Positions 15,842 through 24,874 of a stretch of DNA of 46,768 nucleotides are shown piece after piece (the first letter of the stretch is position 1; each line of letters starts with the position of its first letter). Source of the stretch: Bacillota bacterium (GTDB lineage: Bacteria > Bacillota > Sulfobacillia > Sulfobacillales > Sulfobacillaceae); assembly GCA_021797675.1 (NCBI GenBank), contig JAJZZH010000055.1, forward strand, positions 1 through 46,768, in the 5' to 3' direction. Made by a program: the position numbers and the translations under genes. The notes beneath the pieces are model-generated. The model made no database searches, was not told where the DNA came from, and worked only from the letters and a program-made list of their open reading frames with translations.

Positions 15842-16723
15842 TTACCCTTTTAGTCCGGTAAAATTGAGACCTTTGATCAGGCGTCCTTGCCCCACAGCAA
15901 ACAAGATCATAATAGGTAACGCAAACACTACCGAGGCAGCCATTAAACGGCCCCACTGCATGCCGTGAATGCTGACGAATCGATATAACCCCAGGGATAT
16001 CGTCCACTTGTTGGGATTATTCAGATAGAGCAAGGGGGCAACGAAATCTCCCCATGTACCCATAAACACAAAAATTAGCATCGCAGTGATCGGTCCAATA
16101 AGCTCGGGAAGAATAACGCTGTAGAACACCCGAATTTCCGAAGCGCCATCGATTCGCGCGGACTCGCTCAACTCGGCCGGAATCCCCATCATAAACTGGC
16201 GCAGCAGAAATATGAAAAAGGCGTTTCCGAAAAATGCCGGAACAATCAGCGGCAAATAGGTGTTAATCCAGTGTAAATTGTGAAACAGAATGTATAGCGG
16301 TATCATGGTCACTTGGTACGGAAGCATCATGGTCGCCAGAATAATCAGAAAGGCGACATTCCTTCCTTTCCAGGGGATTTTCGCTAATGAATAAGCAACC
16401 AAGGTGTTACTGACCAAGTTGCCCAACATGACAAACCCAGCGATGAACAACGTGTTCTTCATGTACAACCACAAAGGCACCTCTTGAAAAGCGTCGATAA
16501 AGTGAATCAGCGTGACACTTTGGGGAATCAAAGCGGCGATACCCGTCTTGGTCAAAATTTGGGTCGGTTCCAACGCCGATAACAACATCCACCAAAATGG
16601 CAGCAAGAGCGCCAACGCCACCACCAGCAGGACGAAATACGAGAGGGAGGACCGTACATTAATCCGTGCTCGGTGGTTGCCAACGCGTTTCGGTTGATGT
16701 AGTGCTCTCCTATTGTCCACCAT
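15842..16723 (-). CDS. Carbohydrate ABC transporter permease (MalG-like, CUT1)
   Basis: Inner-membrane permease subunit of a CUT1 sugar importer, 293 residues with six predicted membrane segments. The cytoplasmic EAA loop with its coupling Gly reads ELSESARIDGASEIRVFYSVILPE. The protein ends in NFTGLKG, the typical MalG-type terminus. The first membrane segment starts near residue 28 after a short charged tail. The start overlaps the upstream permease gene by 14 nt. It pairs with the MalF-like protein and the binding protein encoded upstream. No ATPase gene is nearby, so a shared MsmX-type ATPase elsewhere in the genome is expected. Confidence 0.94.
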   Translation of the reverse strand: MVDNRRALHQPKRVGNHRARINVRSSLSYFVLLVVALALLLPFWWMLLSALEPTQILTKTGIAALIPQSVTLIHFIDAFQEVPLWLYMKNTLFIAGFVMLGNLVSNTLVAYSLAKIPWKGRNVAFLIILATMMLPYQVTMIPLYILFHNLHWINTYLPLIVPAFFGNAFFIFLLRQFMMGIPAELSESARIDGASEIRVFYSVILPELIGPITAMLIFVFMGTWGDFVAPLLYLNNPNKWTISLGLYRFVSIHGMQWGRLMAASVVFALPIMILFAVGQGRLIKGLNFTGLKG

Positions 16724-17615
16724 AAAACAACCACCCTCTTGCCCACTTTAGTACCGTCAAGGTCAGCAGAAGGCTCATGACTAAGAGCGTCCATGCCAAC
16801 GCCGATGCGTATCCCATATTGAGGTAATGCAGAGCCTGGGAATAAATGTAGACCGATAGGAATAGTAATGATCCGTCGGGAGAGCCCGAACCTCCTCCAA
16901 TGATATATGGCGAGGTAAACGAACTTAAGGTTCCAATCATTCCGGTGATCAACAAAAACAACGTCACCGGAGACACCATCGGAATGGTGATGTGACGCAT
17001 TTGAGCCCAAGTTCCGGCTCCGTCCAGCTGTGCGGCTTCATAGAGCTCACTGGGAACCGCCTTCATCGCCGACAAATACAACAAGCCAGTATATCCGACG
17101 CCCCATAACCCCGCGCCTATCAAAAATGGCTTGGCCCACGTTGCGCTGTCGTACCAAAGGGGTTGCGGGAGGTGGACTAGTCCGAGAATCTGATTCACCA
17201 AGCCTACAGCTGGATTGAACAACCAGAGCATGACGAATAGGCTAGCCACAGCCGGCATCGCGTTGGGTAAAAAAAACGACGTTCGGAAAAGTGGCATGAG
17301 CCGCGTTTTTCCATTCATTAGGTGGCCAATTAGGAATCCCCCGATTAACCCTATTGGCAGACCGATTATGATCATATAGACGGTATTACCCAAAGCTTGA
17401 TAAAAATTGCTATCTTGAAAGACTGCGGCGTAATTCTGCAGCCCTATCCACCTTGGGGGACTAAAAATGTCATATTGAGTAAAGCTGTAATAGAGCGATG
17501 CGCCGATGGGATATAGCTGAAATGCCAAGAATCCAACAATCCACGGCAGGGCAAATAACAAGCCATTGCGCAGGTGCGTATGGCTAATGCTGTGGCGCTT
17601 CGAAATTGTCAACAT
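16710..17615 (-). CDS. Carbohydrate ABC transporter permease (MalF-like, CUT1)
   Basis: Second permease subunit, about 301 residues with six membrane segments starting at GLLFALPWIVGFLAFQLYP. The EAA loop reads ELYEAAQLDGAGTWAQMRHITIP, with the coupling Gly. I chose ATG at 17615, preceded by GGGGGAGG. A TTG one codon later has better spacing and is equally possible. The longer frame to 17822 runs back into the coding end of the binding-protein gene and adds a basic, unrelated head. It is co-transcribed with the binding protein upstream and the MalG-like gene downstream. Confidence 0.92.
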   Translation of the reverse strand: MLTISKRHSISHTHLRNGLLFALPWIVGFLAFQLYPIGASLYYSFTQYDIFSPPRWIGLQNYAAVFQDSNFYQALGNTVYMIIIGLPIGLIGGFLIGHLMNGKTRLMPLFRTSFFLPNAMPAVASLFVMLWLFNPAVGLVNQILGLVHLPQPLWYDSATWAKPFLIGAGLWGVGYTGLLYLSAMKAVPSELYEAAQLDGAGTWAQMRHITIPMVSPVTLFLLITGMIGTLSSFTSPYIIGGGSGSPDGSLLFLSVYIYSQALHYLNMGYASALAWTLLVMSLLLTLTVLKWARGWLFYGGQ

Positions 17616-17730
17616 CTCCTCCCCCTCGTATCCATCGATGCGCAGAACGAAGGATGGAGAATCTCCTTCCTTCGTCCTCTTTTTTCCTGCTTTCTGTCTG
17701 CCAAAGGTATGTTCGAGAAGATCCCAACCA

Positions 17731-19035
17731 TTAAGGAATCCGCGATGCTTGTTGTATTTTCGCCTGAGTGGCAGCCAAGGCCTTTCCAGGAGAGATTTTG
17801 AAATCCAATGCCAATCCTTCATACTTTCCCCAAATGGTGGCCAATTGAGGGAGAACGGTAAGGGACGGCCAATTATACAAATGGGGGCTGGTCGAATAGC
17901 GAACGAAATTAAGCAGTTTTGGATTGTTAGCGAATAAGGGGTTTTTGAGCGATGCGGGCGTGGTTGGAATTTTGCCCCGGATGCCGGTAAACCAGCCCTG
18001 CCACTTCGGACTTGTCAGAAACTGTATGAGTTCGAATGCTGCCTGGGGATGCGCCGCATTTCGAGGAATGAAAATTGCCCCGGGCGAAACCCATCCGCTA
18101 TCTTTCAGCGCTGGGTGGCCATTTGGATATGGAATCGGCGCGACGCCATAGTTCAGATGGGGCGCGTACTGCCTGATCCAAGAGGTAATCCACTCCCCGT
18201 CAACGTACATAGCCAGTTTCCCACTAAAAAACGGATTGGTTGCCGATGAATAGTTCCCGAATCCCGCAACTGCCTTGGTAAGGCGGACCAAACCATAGGT
18301 ATGTTCATACGATACCAGGAACTTCAACGCTGCCACATTCGCCGGGGACGTGAACGTAAACTTGTGGGTGGCCGGGTTATAAAATCGGCCACCAAACACA
18401 TAGTTCCAAAGCCGCTGGTAGGGATACGGATAGAGCGGATCAAAACCCAGCCGCACAATCTTGCCATTCTTAACGATGGTTAGCTTCTTGGCATCCTGCA
18501 ACATCTGACCGATGGTCTTAGGAGGCTGTTTGATGCCGGAGGCGGCGAAATCTGCCTTATTGTAGTACAACATGGCGACATCTTCAGTATACGGCAGTGC
18601 ATAAACTTTGCCGTGATTCTTGAAGACATGCAACGCCGTGGGGCTAAATTCACTTAGGTTGAGGCGCGCGTGCTGGATCATCGAACTCAACGGCAGGATT
18701 GCCCCTTTGGCTGCCCAAGAGGGAATCTCATAGTTTGCCCAAGTCTGAATAACATCCGGCGGCGATCCGCTGGCCATGGCAGCCAAATCCTTGGTTGGGG
18801 TCGTTCCTCCCAGGAGGTTAACCTTAATGCCAGGGTGAGTTTTCTCAAATATCGCGATGAGGTGTTTCTGAGCGTTATTGCTGGCTGCGCTTCCCCACGT
18901 GTTCCAATACGTGATTGTGATCGACTTTGCTCGACGCAAGGCAGGGTTTCGAAGAGTGGTGGACGGATATGCCCATCCGCCAAGCACTAGCACAACCGTG
19001 GTCGTCGCCAATAGGCTGCTGGTCAGAGTTTTCAT
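17731..19035 (-). CDS. Sugar ABC transporter substrate-binding protein
   Basis: Extracellular solute-binding protein family 1, 434 residues from the ATG at 19035 (GGGGAG 8 nt upstream). The N-terminus is a signal peptide (MKTLTSSLLATTTVVLVLGG). The mature part begins around SITITYWNTWG, the usual first strand, and shows family blocks such as PDVIQTWANYEIPSWAAKG, ALPYTEDVAMLYYNK and FFSGKLAMYVDGEW. There is no Cys near the signal peptide, so no lipobox is seen, which is unusual for a Gram-positive binding protein that must stay at the membrane. It is the first gene of the three-gene importer operon. The ligand is probably an oligosaccharide, not identified. Confidence 0.93.
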   Translation of the reverse strand: MKTLTSSLLATTTVVLVLGGWAYPSTTLRNPALRRAKSITITYWNTWGSAASNNAQKHLIAIFEKTHPGIKVNLLGGTTPTKDLAAMASGSPPDVIQTWANYEIPSWAAKGAILPLSSMIQHARLNLSEFSPTALHVFKNHGKVYALPYTEDVAMLYYNKADFAASGIKQPPKTIGQMLQDAKKLTIVKNGKIVRLGFDPLYPYPYQRLWNYVFGGRFYNPATHKFTFTSPANVAALKFLVSYEHTYGLVRLTKAVAGFGNYSSATNPFFSGKLAMYVDGEWITSWIRQYAPHLNYGVAPIPYPNGHPALKDSGWVSPGAIFIPRNAAHPQAAFELIQFLTSPKWQGWFTGIRGKIPTTPASLKNPLFANNPKLLNFVRYSTSPHLYNWPSLTVLPQLATIWGKYEGLALDFKISPGKALAATQAKIQQASRIP

Positions 19036-19103
19036 CCAAAAGGCTCCCCTCAAAATTAAACTCATAAGAACATCTTCCATCGGCGTGTTCTAAAGGGTGA
19101 ACT

Positions 19104-19113
19104 CTGTTAACAG
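19104..19113. promoter_or_regulatory. Palindrome upstream of the sugar importer operon
   Basis: CTGTTAACAG, a perfect 10-bp palindrome about 70 bp before the binding-protein ATG. A related half, CTGTTCTCAG, follows at 19115-19124. It is a candidate site for a LacI-type or similar sugar repressor, and no such regulator is encoded in the window. Confidence 0.35.
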
Positions 19114-19130
19114 GCTGTTCTCAGGAATTA

Positions 19131-19214
19131 TTAAACGTAGATACTTTTCACTCGACGACTAATTTCAGATTCGATCACTACGGTTGATCCTATCACCGCC
19201 GCATTTGAAGCCAT
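19131..19214 (-). CDS. Possible 27-residue leader peptide
   Basis: Short frame, ATG at 19214 with GAGGAG 4-5 nt upstream, ending in TAA 96 nt before the binding-protein gene. The peptide (MASNAAVIGSTVV... then IESEISRRVKSIYV) resembles nothing I can name. It may be a regulatory leader of the importer operon or chance. Its RBS is the only argument for it. Confidence 0.25.
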   Translation of the reverse strand: MASNAAVIGSTVVIESEISRRVKSIYV

Positions 19215-19339
19215 GAGTCTCCTCGCGCGGTCCCAGGTTATCACCAACTGAGTTAACTTTTCTAACTAATTAATAGAATAGCATCGAACTATTATCAATA
19301 CAAGGACAGTTTGCCTTTAGTGCGAGCTTTTCGCGCTGC

Positions 19340-20815
19340 GTTGAAATTCCTATCAAATCGAAACCTATCGCCAGCTGGCCGAAGACATGGCCCGGCATCT
19401 CGCCGAAACAGCTCAGGCCACGTAGGGGGGGACCCTGATGCGGAGTCCTCATCGATACCGGATCGATGGAGAAATGGGACGAGTCCGCTTTGCCACCTAT
19501 CTGTTGCAAGCGGGGAAACACGTCTTGTGGACGCCGGAGGCCGACGGGTTCCCGGCGTTAGGGTCTCGCGAACATCATGTGACGGCGAACTTTCGGGAGT
19601 GGGTGTTGACCCTCACTAGCCTCATGTCGTATCGCAACACCCGCATGTCGTGCGGCGCATCCGTCAGGGAGCTGTTGATGCTCGGACGCCCCTGACCACG
19701 CTGGTCGACTTGGTCGATCGCGAAGGGGCCGCAGTGCAAGCCTGGATCGCCCAGAAGACGGCCACGACCTTGGCCCAATACGAGTTTACGGCCGCGCGGG
19801 CGCCGACCACAACAGCCGGTCAAACCGCTTGCGGGCCATCAAGGCCGCCTACCCCAAAGCGTGATTGACCAGGCGGTGGCGCAGGATAATGCCGGAAAGT
19901 CCGACGAGCAGCAGATTCCGGCGAAGGCCGCACACGACTTCTACGAAGATCCCGCCACGGTGATCGATATCTCGGTGGATGATGTGAGCGTGAAAAAGCA
20001 AAAAGTTCATCGGAAACCGTCGTTAGCGTCCGCCGCCTTGGCGGCGGAGCCCTCGGCATCTCTCCCGCCCGAGTCAGGAGACTCCACCGAGGCTCCCACC
20101 CCCGTAAAGAGTGGCCTCCCCGGACCGGCTGACCCGAAAGGGGCCGAGGCTCTCAAACGTGTGCATAATACCATTGCGCATATCCAGAGTTCAGCGGGCC
20201 AGTATATCTTGAGCGGTAGAGACACCGCAACGGTCTTACCCATCCTCGTGGCGTTTTTGCTCCTTCAGGACGTGTTGGCCACGCACCGTATCCCATGCTT
20301 TGCTGATGGAGCCCGGGCTCTGCATGGTGCCATTCGGCAGGTTTTTGACGGGGTCCCTTCCCTCGCATCCTCTTCGATTGGTATCATCACGAGAAGAAGT
20401 GCGGGGAGTACCTCAGTATGGCCCTCGCCGGGCGAGCCATTCGCAAAGACGTCCTGCACACCCTCACCGGCTACCTGTGGCTCGGACGAGTGGACGATGC
20501 CATCACGTATTTGCAGCATCTCCGTGCCGATCGGATCAGAACCAGAAACAGCTCGATCAAACCATCGACTATTTGCAGCGTCATCGCGAGGAAATTCCCT
20601 GCTATGCGTTACGCCAGGCCTTGGGGTTGGGCAATTCCAGCAACCGCGGGGAAAAGGCGAACGATCGGTGTGTGGCAGACCGACAAAAACATCAGGGGAT
20701 GAGTTGGTCGTCCGACGGGTCCACTCGCTTGACGAGTACGACGACCCTCCTGCGAAATCATGAATGCGATCGATGGTGCACGGACCAAGAATTGGGGTGG
20801 CAATGGGTGGCCTGA
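19340..20815 (+). pseudogene. Decayed transposase (ISKra4/ISLre2-like, family uncertain)
   Basis: A transposase reading frame broken into at least five pieces by frameshifts and stops. Pieces in order: YRQLAEDMARHLAE (about 19360-19420, then TAG), YRIDGEMGRVRF and SREHHVTANFREW (19438-19695), LVDLVDREGAAVQAW (19650-19868), DISVDDVSVKKQKVHRK and IPCFADGARALHGAI (19861-20360), GRAIRKDVLHTLTGYLWLG (about 20430-20500), and ALGLGNSSNRGEKANDRCV with KHQGMSWSSDG (20610-20720). The 'EKAND ... RQKHxGMSWS' ending is typical of a transposase group I associate with ISKra4 or ISLre2. No clear terminal inverted repeats were found at the edges. Confidence 0.7.
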
Positions 20816-20904
20816 GGCCGTCGCGAGGTGACGGTGTGCTGACTATCCAAGCAACCGTACAGCTCGAAACAATTTCGCGACCGTCGCGGCACCCACACCA
20901 GGCG

Positions 20905-22644
20905 TCACACCGCCTCTTCGGCGAATTGGTGCGCGTACAGCCGGGCATATAACGGGCAATCTGTCAGAAGTTGCTCGTGTCTGCCGTCTCCCACGATCTC
21001 CCCATCCACCATCACCACAATTCGGGGAAATCCAATGATCGAGGAGATCTTGTGCGCAATCACCAGAATGGTTTTCTCGGTAAACTCCGCAAGCAGTTGC
21101 TCAAGCACGATTCTCGACATCGTACTATCTAACGCCGAGGTCCCCTCGTCTAAGATGATAACGGATGGGTCGCGCACAAAGGCGCGCGCCAGCGCCACCC
21201 GTTGGCGTTCCCCTCCCGAGAGCCGAGTGCCGCCCTCGCCAACGCTCGCAGGTGCTCCATGAGCGGCCATCGCCCAGTGATCCGCCATGCCCGCTAATCG
21301 GACCGCGTGCGCGACCCGATCCGACGTCGCATTCGGTACCCCCAACTTGACGTTCTCTTCGATCGTGGCATCGAAGAGGTAGGGATCCTGCATCACGACG
21401 GCCACGTTGGGCCGAATGGTCGACGGACGAGGTGCCGCTATGGCGGCACCTCCCACGGAGACTTCGCCGTTATCCGGAGCGTAGAGGCCCGCAATCAAGT
21501 AGGTAAGGGTGGTCTTCCCGCACCCCGAGGGCCCTACAATCGCGATATGCTCGCCAGCGTCGATGCGCAAATTGAGGCCTTTGAGGACCGGCCGGTGGCT
21601 TTCAAAGGCAAACCAGACGTCCCTCAGCTCGACATCCAAACCGCCTTGTGACCCCGCCGCGAGATCATCCCGTGCCGGAAACGTTGGATAATCGAATAGT
21701 GCATTCAAACGACCAATGGAAACCCGGATCACCTGCAGCTCGCTATAGAATCGAAGGAAATTCACCACAGGATCGACGAGCATGCCATTGTACATCATAA
21801 AAGCGGTTAGGCCGCCGATGGAGAGTTTGCCCTGGGATACCAGCACCGCGCCAAAGGTCATAATGAGACCAATGACCGCCATGAAAAAGCCCCGATTTAG
21901 CGATTCGGTGCGCTCGTTGTAGAGGGCCTCCTGAACCGTCGCGTGCGTTGCCCCCGCGCTGCAAGCGAGAAGCTTGCCCCGCATCTCGTCGGTCCCATTG
22001 TTCGTCTGCACGTCCTTTAATCCGCGCATGACTTCGGCAAATAAACTCCACATGGCCGTCGTCTGATTGCGGACCTCCCCGGCCAGCGATCGCATCCTTC
22101 CTCCGGTGCGACGCGTCAAAATCGCGGAAAAGAGTCCCAACGGAAACACCAACAGGGTCATTTGCCAATCGATCGACAACATGATGACCAAACCAATCAC
22201 AAACTGTGTCACCGACTGTAGAATATTGACCACCGGACGCATAAAGTTGGTCGTGGCAATCTCCGAATCCTTGAGTGCATTCATTACCACGTCATTCGTG
22301 GATGCTCCGGTCAACGGTAATGGCCGTAAATTCAGCGCTTGCTCCCAAATCCTGCTGCGGAGTTGATGGCCCCGTTCAGCCTGCAGCGTTCGGTACAACG
22401 TATTGAGCACAAAGCGTGCGACACTGGCCAGAATGAATACGCCAATGTACACCGCGCCCAGTGCGATAATGGTCGGTGTCTTGGTGGCCGCGCCTTTTCC
22501 TACCGCGATATCCACTATCCTTTGAATCAGTTTCATGGGATAGGCTTCGCTGATCCCCACCACGATGACGAGCAGGACGAGCGGCACCAACTTCCAGCCG
22601 TTATTGATGATAAGGCTCTTGAGCCTCAGTTGGTTCGTCTTCAT
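20905..22644 (-). CDS. ABC exporter, fused membrane and ATP-binding domains
   Basis: Half-transporter of 579 residues that should work as a homodimer exporting a drug, lipid or peptide. The N-terminal membrane domain has about six helices (first at VPLVLLVIVVGISEAY, last region around LTAFMMYNGMLVDPV near 280-293). The ATPase domain shows Walker A GPSGCGKTT (371-379), signature LSGGERQR (475-482), Walker B VIILDE (495-500) and His531. The ATG at 22644 has GGAG 7 nt upstream. No partner half-transporter, precursor peptide or regulator is encoded next to it, so the substrate is open. It lies between the decayed transposase and the accessory island. Confidence 0.92.
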   Translation of the reverse strand: MKTNQLRLKSLIINNGWKLVPLVLLVIVVGISEAYPMKLIQRIVDIAVGKGAATKTPTIIALGAVYIGVFILASVARFVLNTLYRTLQAERGHQLRSRIWEQALNLRPLPLTGASTNDVVMNALKDSEIATTNFMRPVVNILQSVTQFVIGLVIMLSIDWQMTLLVFPLGLFSAILTRRTGGRMRSLAGEVRNQTTAMWSLFAEVMRGLKDVQTNNGTDEMRGKLLACSAGATHATVQEALYNERTESLNRGFFMAVIGLIMTFGAVLVSQGKLSIGGLTAFMMYNGMLVDPVVNFLRFYSELQVIRVSIGRLNALFDYPTFPARDDLAAGSQGGLDVELRDVWFAFESHRPVLKGLNLRIDAGEHIAIVGPSGCGKTTLTYLIAGLYAPDNGEVSVGGAAIAAPRPSTIRPNVAVVMQDPYLFDATIEENVKLGVPNATSDRVAHAVRLAGMADHWAMAAHGAPASVGEGGTRLSGGERQRVALARAFVRDPSVIILDEGTSALDSTMSRIVLEQLLAEFTEKTILVIAHKISSIIGFPRIVVMVDGEIVGDGRHEQLLTDCPLYARLYAHQFAEEAV

Positions 22645-23109
22645 TGCTAGCTCCAATTCTCAAAATGCGGAACGTTACCCGGAACGGTCCGCTCCTGACT
22701 CTCAGACGGGGCAAGCCCGATACACGCTAATGTATCGCGCGTAATCGCACTGATACCGCTGTTTTTGAGGTTCTTTCATGTAGATGCCGTATCGACCTTT
22801 GTGGCGCCTTCCAGTCCCGGAGATCCACCCAACCTTGGATGATTTGACCAAGGCGACTCCAGCCCATTTAAGTATAGCGCCAGATAGCGGTGTCTTGGCT
22901 CTGCCAGATGACCTGCCGTTCTGATCCGAAGGGAACCGCCTCCCTTAATGCGGGCCATATCACTGCCAGGGACACTCATCGCAATATGCCCCAGGGCCGG
23001 GAAATCCCGAGACCCGATTCCCCCGGCAGCGGAGCTTCACCGCGGCGGTTTGCCTGATAAGTTGGACCGAAACGTTTTTGGACCCTAGTTTCCCCCTGGC
23101 GCCGCGCCG
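22645..23109. other. Intergenic region without an intact gene
   Basis: About 465 bases between the ABC exporter and the AbrB/PIN operon, the exporter being transcribed away to the left. Short minus-strand frames (for example one with SKVGWISGTGRRHKGRYGIY near 22770-22860) have no RBS and are broken. No repeats or RNA gene were recognised. The boundary of the accessory island probably lies here. Confidence 0.45.
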
Positions 23110-23115
23110 TATAAT
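23110..23115 (+). promoter_or_regulatory. -10 element of the AbrB/PIN operon
   Basis: Consensus TATAAT about 40 bp before the antitoxin ATG. With 18-bp spacing only a weak -35 (TAGTTT) is seen, consistent with a regulated, autorepressed promoter. Confidence 0.5.
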
Positions 23116-23154
23116 GTAAGCACTGAGATAGTGATGTCTGAGAAGGAGGACAAT

Positions 23155-23397
23155 ATGGCTACTGTTCATGTTTCCAGTAAGCGCCAGATTACAATCCCCA
23201 GTGATCTGGCAAAGAGAGTCGGCATTGGCCCGCATGATGACGTCTGGATTGAAGCCATCGGCGATACATTGCATGTCCGGAAGGCGCCGGAACACCCTGC
23301 CGACTACTTCGCGGGTCGTCTCGCCCATTTGTTTCCCGATCCCCACACGGCGGAAGACTGGTTAACGAAGGAACGCGACGCATGGATCCGTGGATAG
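23155..23397 (+). CDS. SpoVT-AbrB domain antitoxin
   Basis: 80-residue DNA-binding antitoxin of the MazE/VapB swapped-hairpin type. The core reads VHVSSKRQITIPSDLAKRVGI (residues 4-24), the standard SpoVT-AbrB motif. The C-terminal tail (AEDWLTKERDAWIRG) would wrap the toxin. I chose ATG at 23155 with GGAGG 6 nt upstream over GTG at 23131. It overlaps the toxin gene by 16 nt, as is normal for such pairs. Expected to repress its own promoter together with the PIN toxin. Confidence 0.88.
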   Translation: MATVHVSSKRQITIPSDLAKRVGIGPHDDVWIEAIGDTLHVRKAPEHPADYFAGRLAHLFPDPHTAEDWLTKERDAWIRG

Positions 23398-23840
23398 AGA
23401 GGTGGCTCGGTCAAACCGTGGCCTTGGATACCAATGTGCTGATCTACTACTTTGTTAAGCATCCGACGTACTATCCTGTTGTCCACCCGATTTTTCAAGC
23501 GTTAGAGTCCGATGACCTGCAGGCCATCGTGTCCGTGGTCACGGAAGCTGAGCTTCGCACGCTCCCAGAATCCCAAAAGGATGCTGAGGGGTTGCACGCA
23601 TTGGGTCTGTTTTTTCAGCAATTCCCGAACGTGACCGTAGTGCCCGTGACGCGGCCGATCGCACGCATAGCCGCCCAACTCCGCGGCACCCATCGCCTGC
23701 GCCTGCCTGATGCCCTCATCATTGGCACGGCCATCGAACGGCAATGCGCGGCCGTGATTGGAAATGATGCGGGATGGCGTGATCGGACGGATCCTTGTCC
23801 CTATGTGCATTTGGACGCGTTGCGCCCGACTACCCCATAA
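23382..23840 (+). CDS. PIN domain ribonuclease toxin (VapC-like)
   Basis: 152-residue PIN-domain endoribonuclease. Acidic metal-binding residues are visible: D16 (ALDTNVLIYY), E55 (VVTEAEL), D110 (RLPDALIIGTA) and D129 (IGNDAGW), at the spacing of the family. A short extra N-terminal helix (MDPWIERWLGQ) precedes the first strand. The gene overlaps the antitoxin by 16 nt in a different frame and is followed by a terminator-like hairpin at 23905. Likely cleaves tRNA or rRNA when the antitoxin is lost. Its role here may be stabilisation of the accessory island. Confidence 0.9.
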   Translation: MDPWIERWLGQTVALDTNVLIYYFVKHPTYYPVVHPIFQALESDDLQAIVSVVTEAELRTLPESQKDAEGLHALGLFFQQFPNVTVVPVTRPIARIAAQLRGTHRLRLPDALIIGTAIERQCAAVIGNDAGWRDRTDPCPYVHLDALRPTTP

Positions 23841-23904
23841 AGGGGCCGCCGCCATCGGGACCTCGATGGCTGATAAACGGGTGACCATCACGCTCGCGGA
23901 AGTG

Positions 23905-23958
23905 GGAAACCAGGTGCGGTCGGCAAGACACACTACCTGGTTTCCTTTCTTCCCTTCT
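23905..23958 (+). terminator. Terminator after the AbrB/PIN operon
   Basis: Perfect 11-bp inverted repeat GGAAACCAGGT (23905-23915) / ACCTGGTTTCC (23935-23945) with a 19-nt loop, followed by a pyrimidine-rich T tract (TTTCTTCCCTTCTTT). It lies 65 nt after the toxin stop. Confidence 0.65.
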
Positions 23959-24110
23959 TTGCGTGCAGTATCGTATTACCACCACTGCACCACAACACAG
24001 GAACCCACACCAAATTTTAAGAACCATTTTTAACAACAAATTTTCAGCAACCCATACCGGTCATCGAATATGGGATAATGGACCCATTTTGTGGTCATAT
24101 AGATTTAGAC

Positions 24111-24522
24111 TCAACACAATTGTGCTCCCAGCCGTCCGTAGAGGCACTCAATCTCTTGCGTAGTCAGTGACCGTAAAGGACGTGGGCCTAAGCCGTCAAT
24201 GACATAACCCAGTTTTTGCCGATATCCGCGCAAGGTGCTGGGTCGTGTCCGTGGCGGTTGCATCGTCTCCAGCCATTCGATCAAAAAAGTTTCGACGGTT
24301 TTATCAGTGGGTGGCTTCCGATGCGGATCCTCCCGGTAGGCCATCTCTTGCTCCCGGCTCCACTTTTTGGCTTCCCGTGCCGTGGCAAAGGTTTGACTGG
24401 TTTCCCGGCGTTTCCCGGCGTTTCCCGGTGTCCGGGTCATAATAGGTCACCCGGGCTTGCCAGCGACCACTCGGGAGTTTCCGAGGATCAATCGCATGGG
24501 GTTCTTTGGGACGATTCGGCAC
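24111..24522 (-). pseudogene. Tyrosine recombinase (phage-type integrase), N-terminal part, frameshifted and truncated
   Basis: The AP2-like arm-binding domain (KLPSGRWQARVTYYDPDTGK) is followed, after a frameshift, by the SAM-like core-binding domain (TFATAREAKKWSREQE, then VETFLIEWLETM and STLRGYRQKLGYVIDGLG). The catalytic domain is missing: the frame stops at 24111 and no Arg/His/Tyr box follows. The frameshift is at a 10-bp tandem triplication (24401-24430). With two copies the two parts would be in one frame. A GTG at 24522 with AGGTGAGG upstream is the probable original start. Confidence 0.8.
24401..24430. repeat. 10-bp tandem repeat, three copies, inside the integrase remnant
   Basis: TTTCCCGGCG, TTTCCCGGCG, TTTCCCGGTG in a row. 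On the coding strand two copies would encode GKRRET and leave the frame open; the third copy adds 10 bp and shifts it. Slipped-strand expansion is the natural explanation. Confidence 0.85.
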
Positions 24523-24602
24523 CAGTCCTCACCTCTCCCCACGATTCTCCATAAAAAGCGGTGATTCCCGCTGGGGGGGTGATTAGAGTGCAAGGCGGCC
24601 AG

Positions 24603-24833
24603 CTACTCTGCTCCTTGCTCTCTGCCGAGCACGGCCTGGTTCGCGGCTTGATCGAGGTGGTAAATCGTCCAATCCTTGAGCGTCCGGCCTTCGGCTGAGG
24701 CAGCCGCTCGCCACCGTTCGCGGGTATCCGGAGGAATCCGAATCGATACCTGGTTTTTGTCGCGATGACGATCTTCGTGATTACGCTTTTGGATCCATGC
24801 GGGATCGGCGCTCACAGTCTTAGGTCGTGCCAC
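24603..24833 (-). CDS. Ribbon-helix-helix DNA-binding protein
   Basis: 76-residue basic protein from GTG at 24833 (GAGGAGG 7 nt upstream). The stretch QVSIRIPPDTRERWRAAA is an RHH beta strand and first helix, followed by EGRTLKDWTIYHLDQAANQ for the second helix, as in CopG/Arc-type regulators of plasmids. The N-terminus (KTVSADPAWIQKRNHEDRHRDK) is highly charged. It is divergent from a 48-residue membrane protein gene, with two GGTGA-n4-TCACC-type dyads between them, so it probably autoregulates and controls that gene. Confidence 0.75.
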   Translation of the reverse strand: MARPKTVSADPAWIQKRNHEDRHRDKNQVSIRIPPDTRERWRAAASAEGRTLKDWTIYHLDQAANQAVLGREQGAE

Positions 24834-24853
24834 AGCAATACCTCCTCGGGTCG

Positions 24854-24859
24854 AGTATA
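24854..24859 (-). promoter_or_regulatory. -10 element for the ribbon-helix-helix gene
   Basis: TATACT on the minus strand, 21 bp before the GTG start. The imperfect dyad at 24875-24888 lies just upstream, overlapping where the -35 would be, so binding there could repress. Confidence 0.4.
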
Positions 24860-24874
24860 CCACGCTATGTTCAT

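Noticed and set aside
15183-15968. 261-residue plus-strand open frame in the 15.2-15.9 kb gap
   Set aside because: No RBS, low-complexity Arg/Pro/Ser-rich translation, and it runs into the antisense of the MalG-like permease gene.
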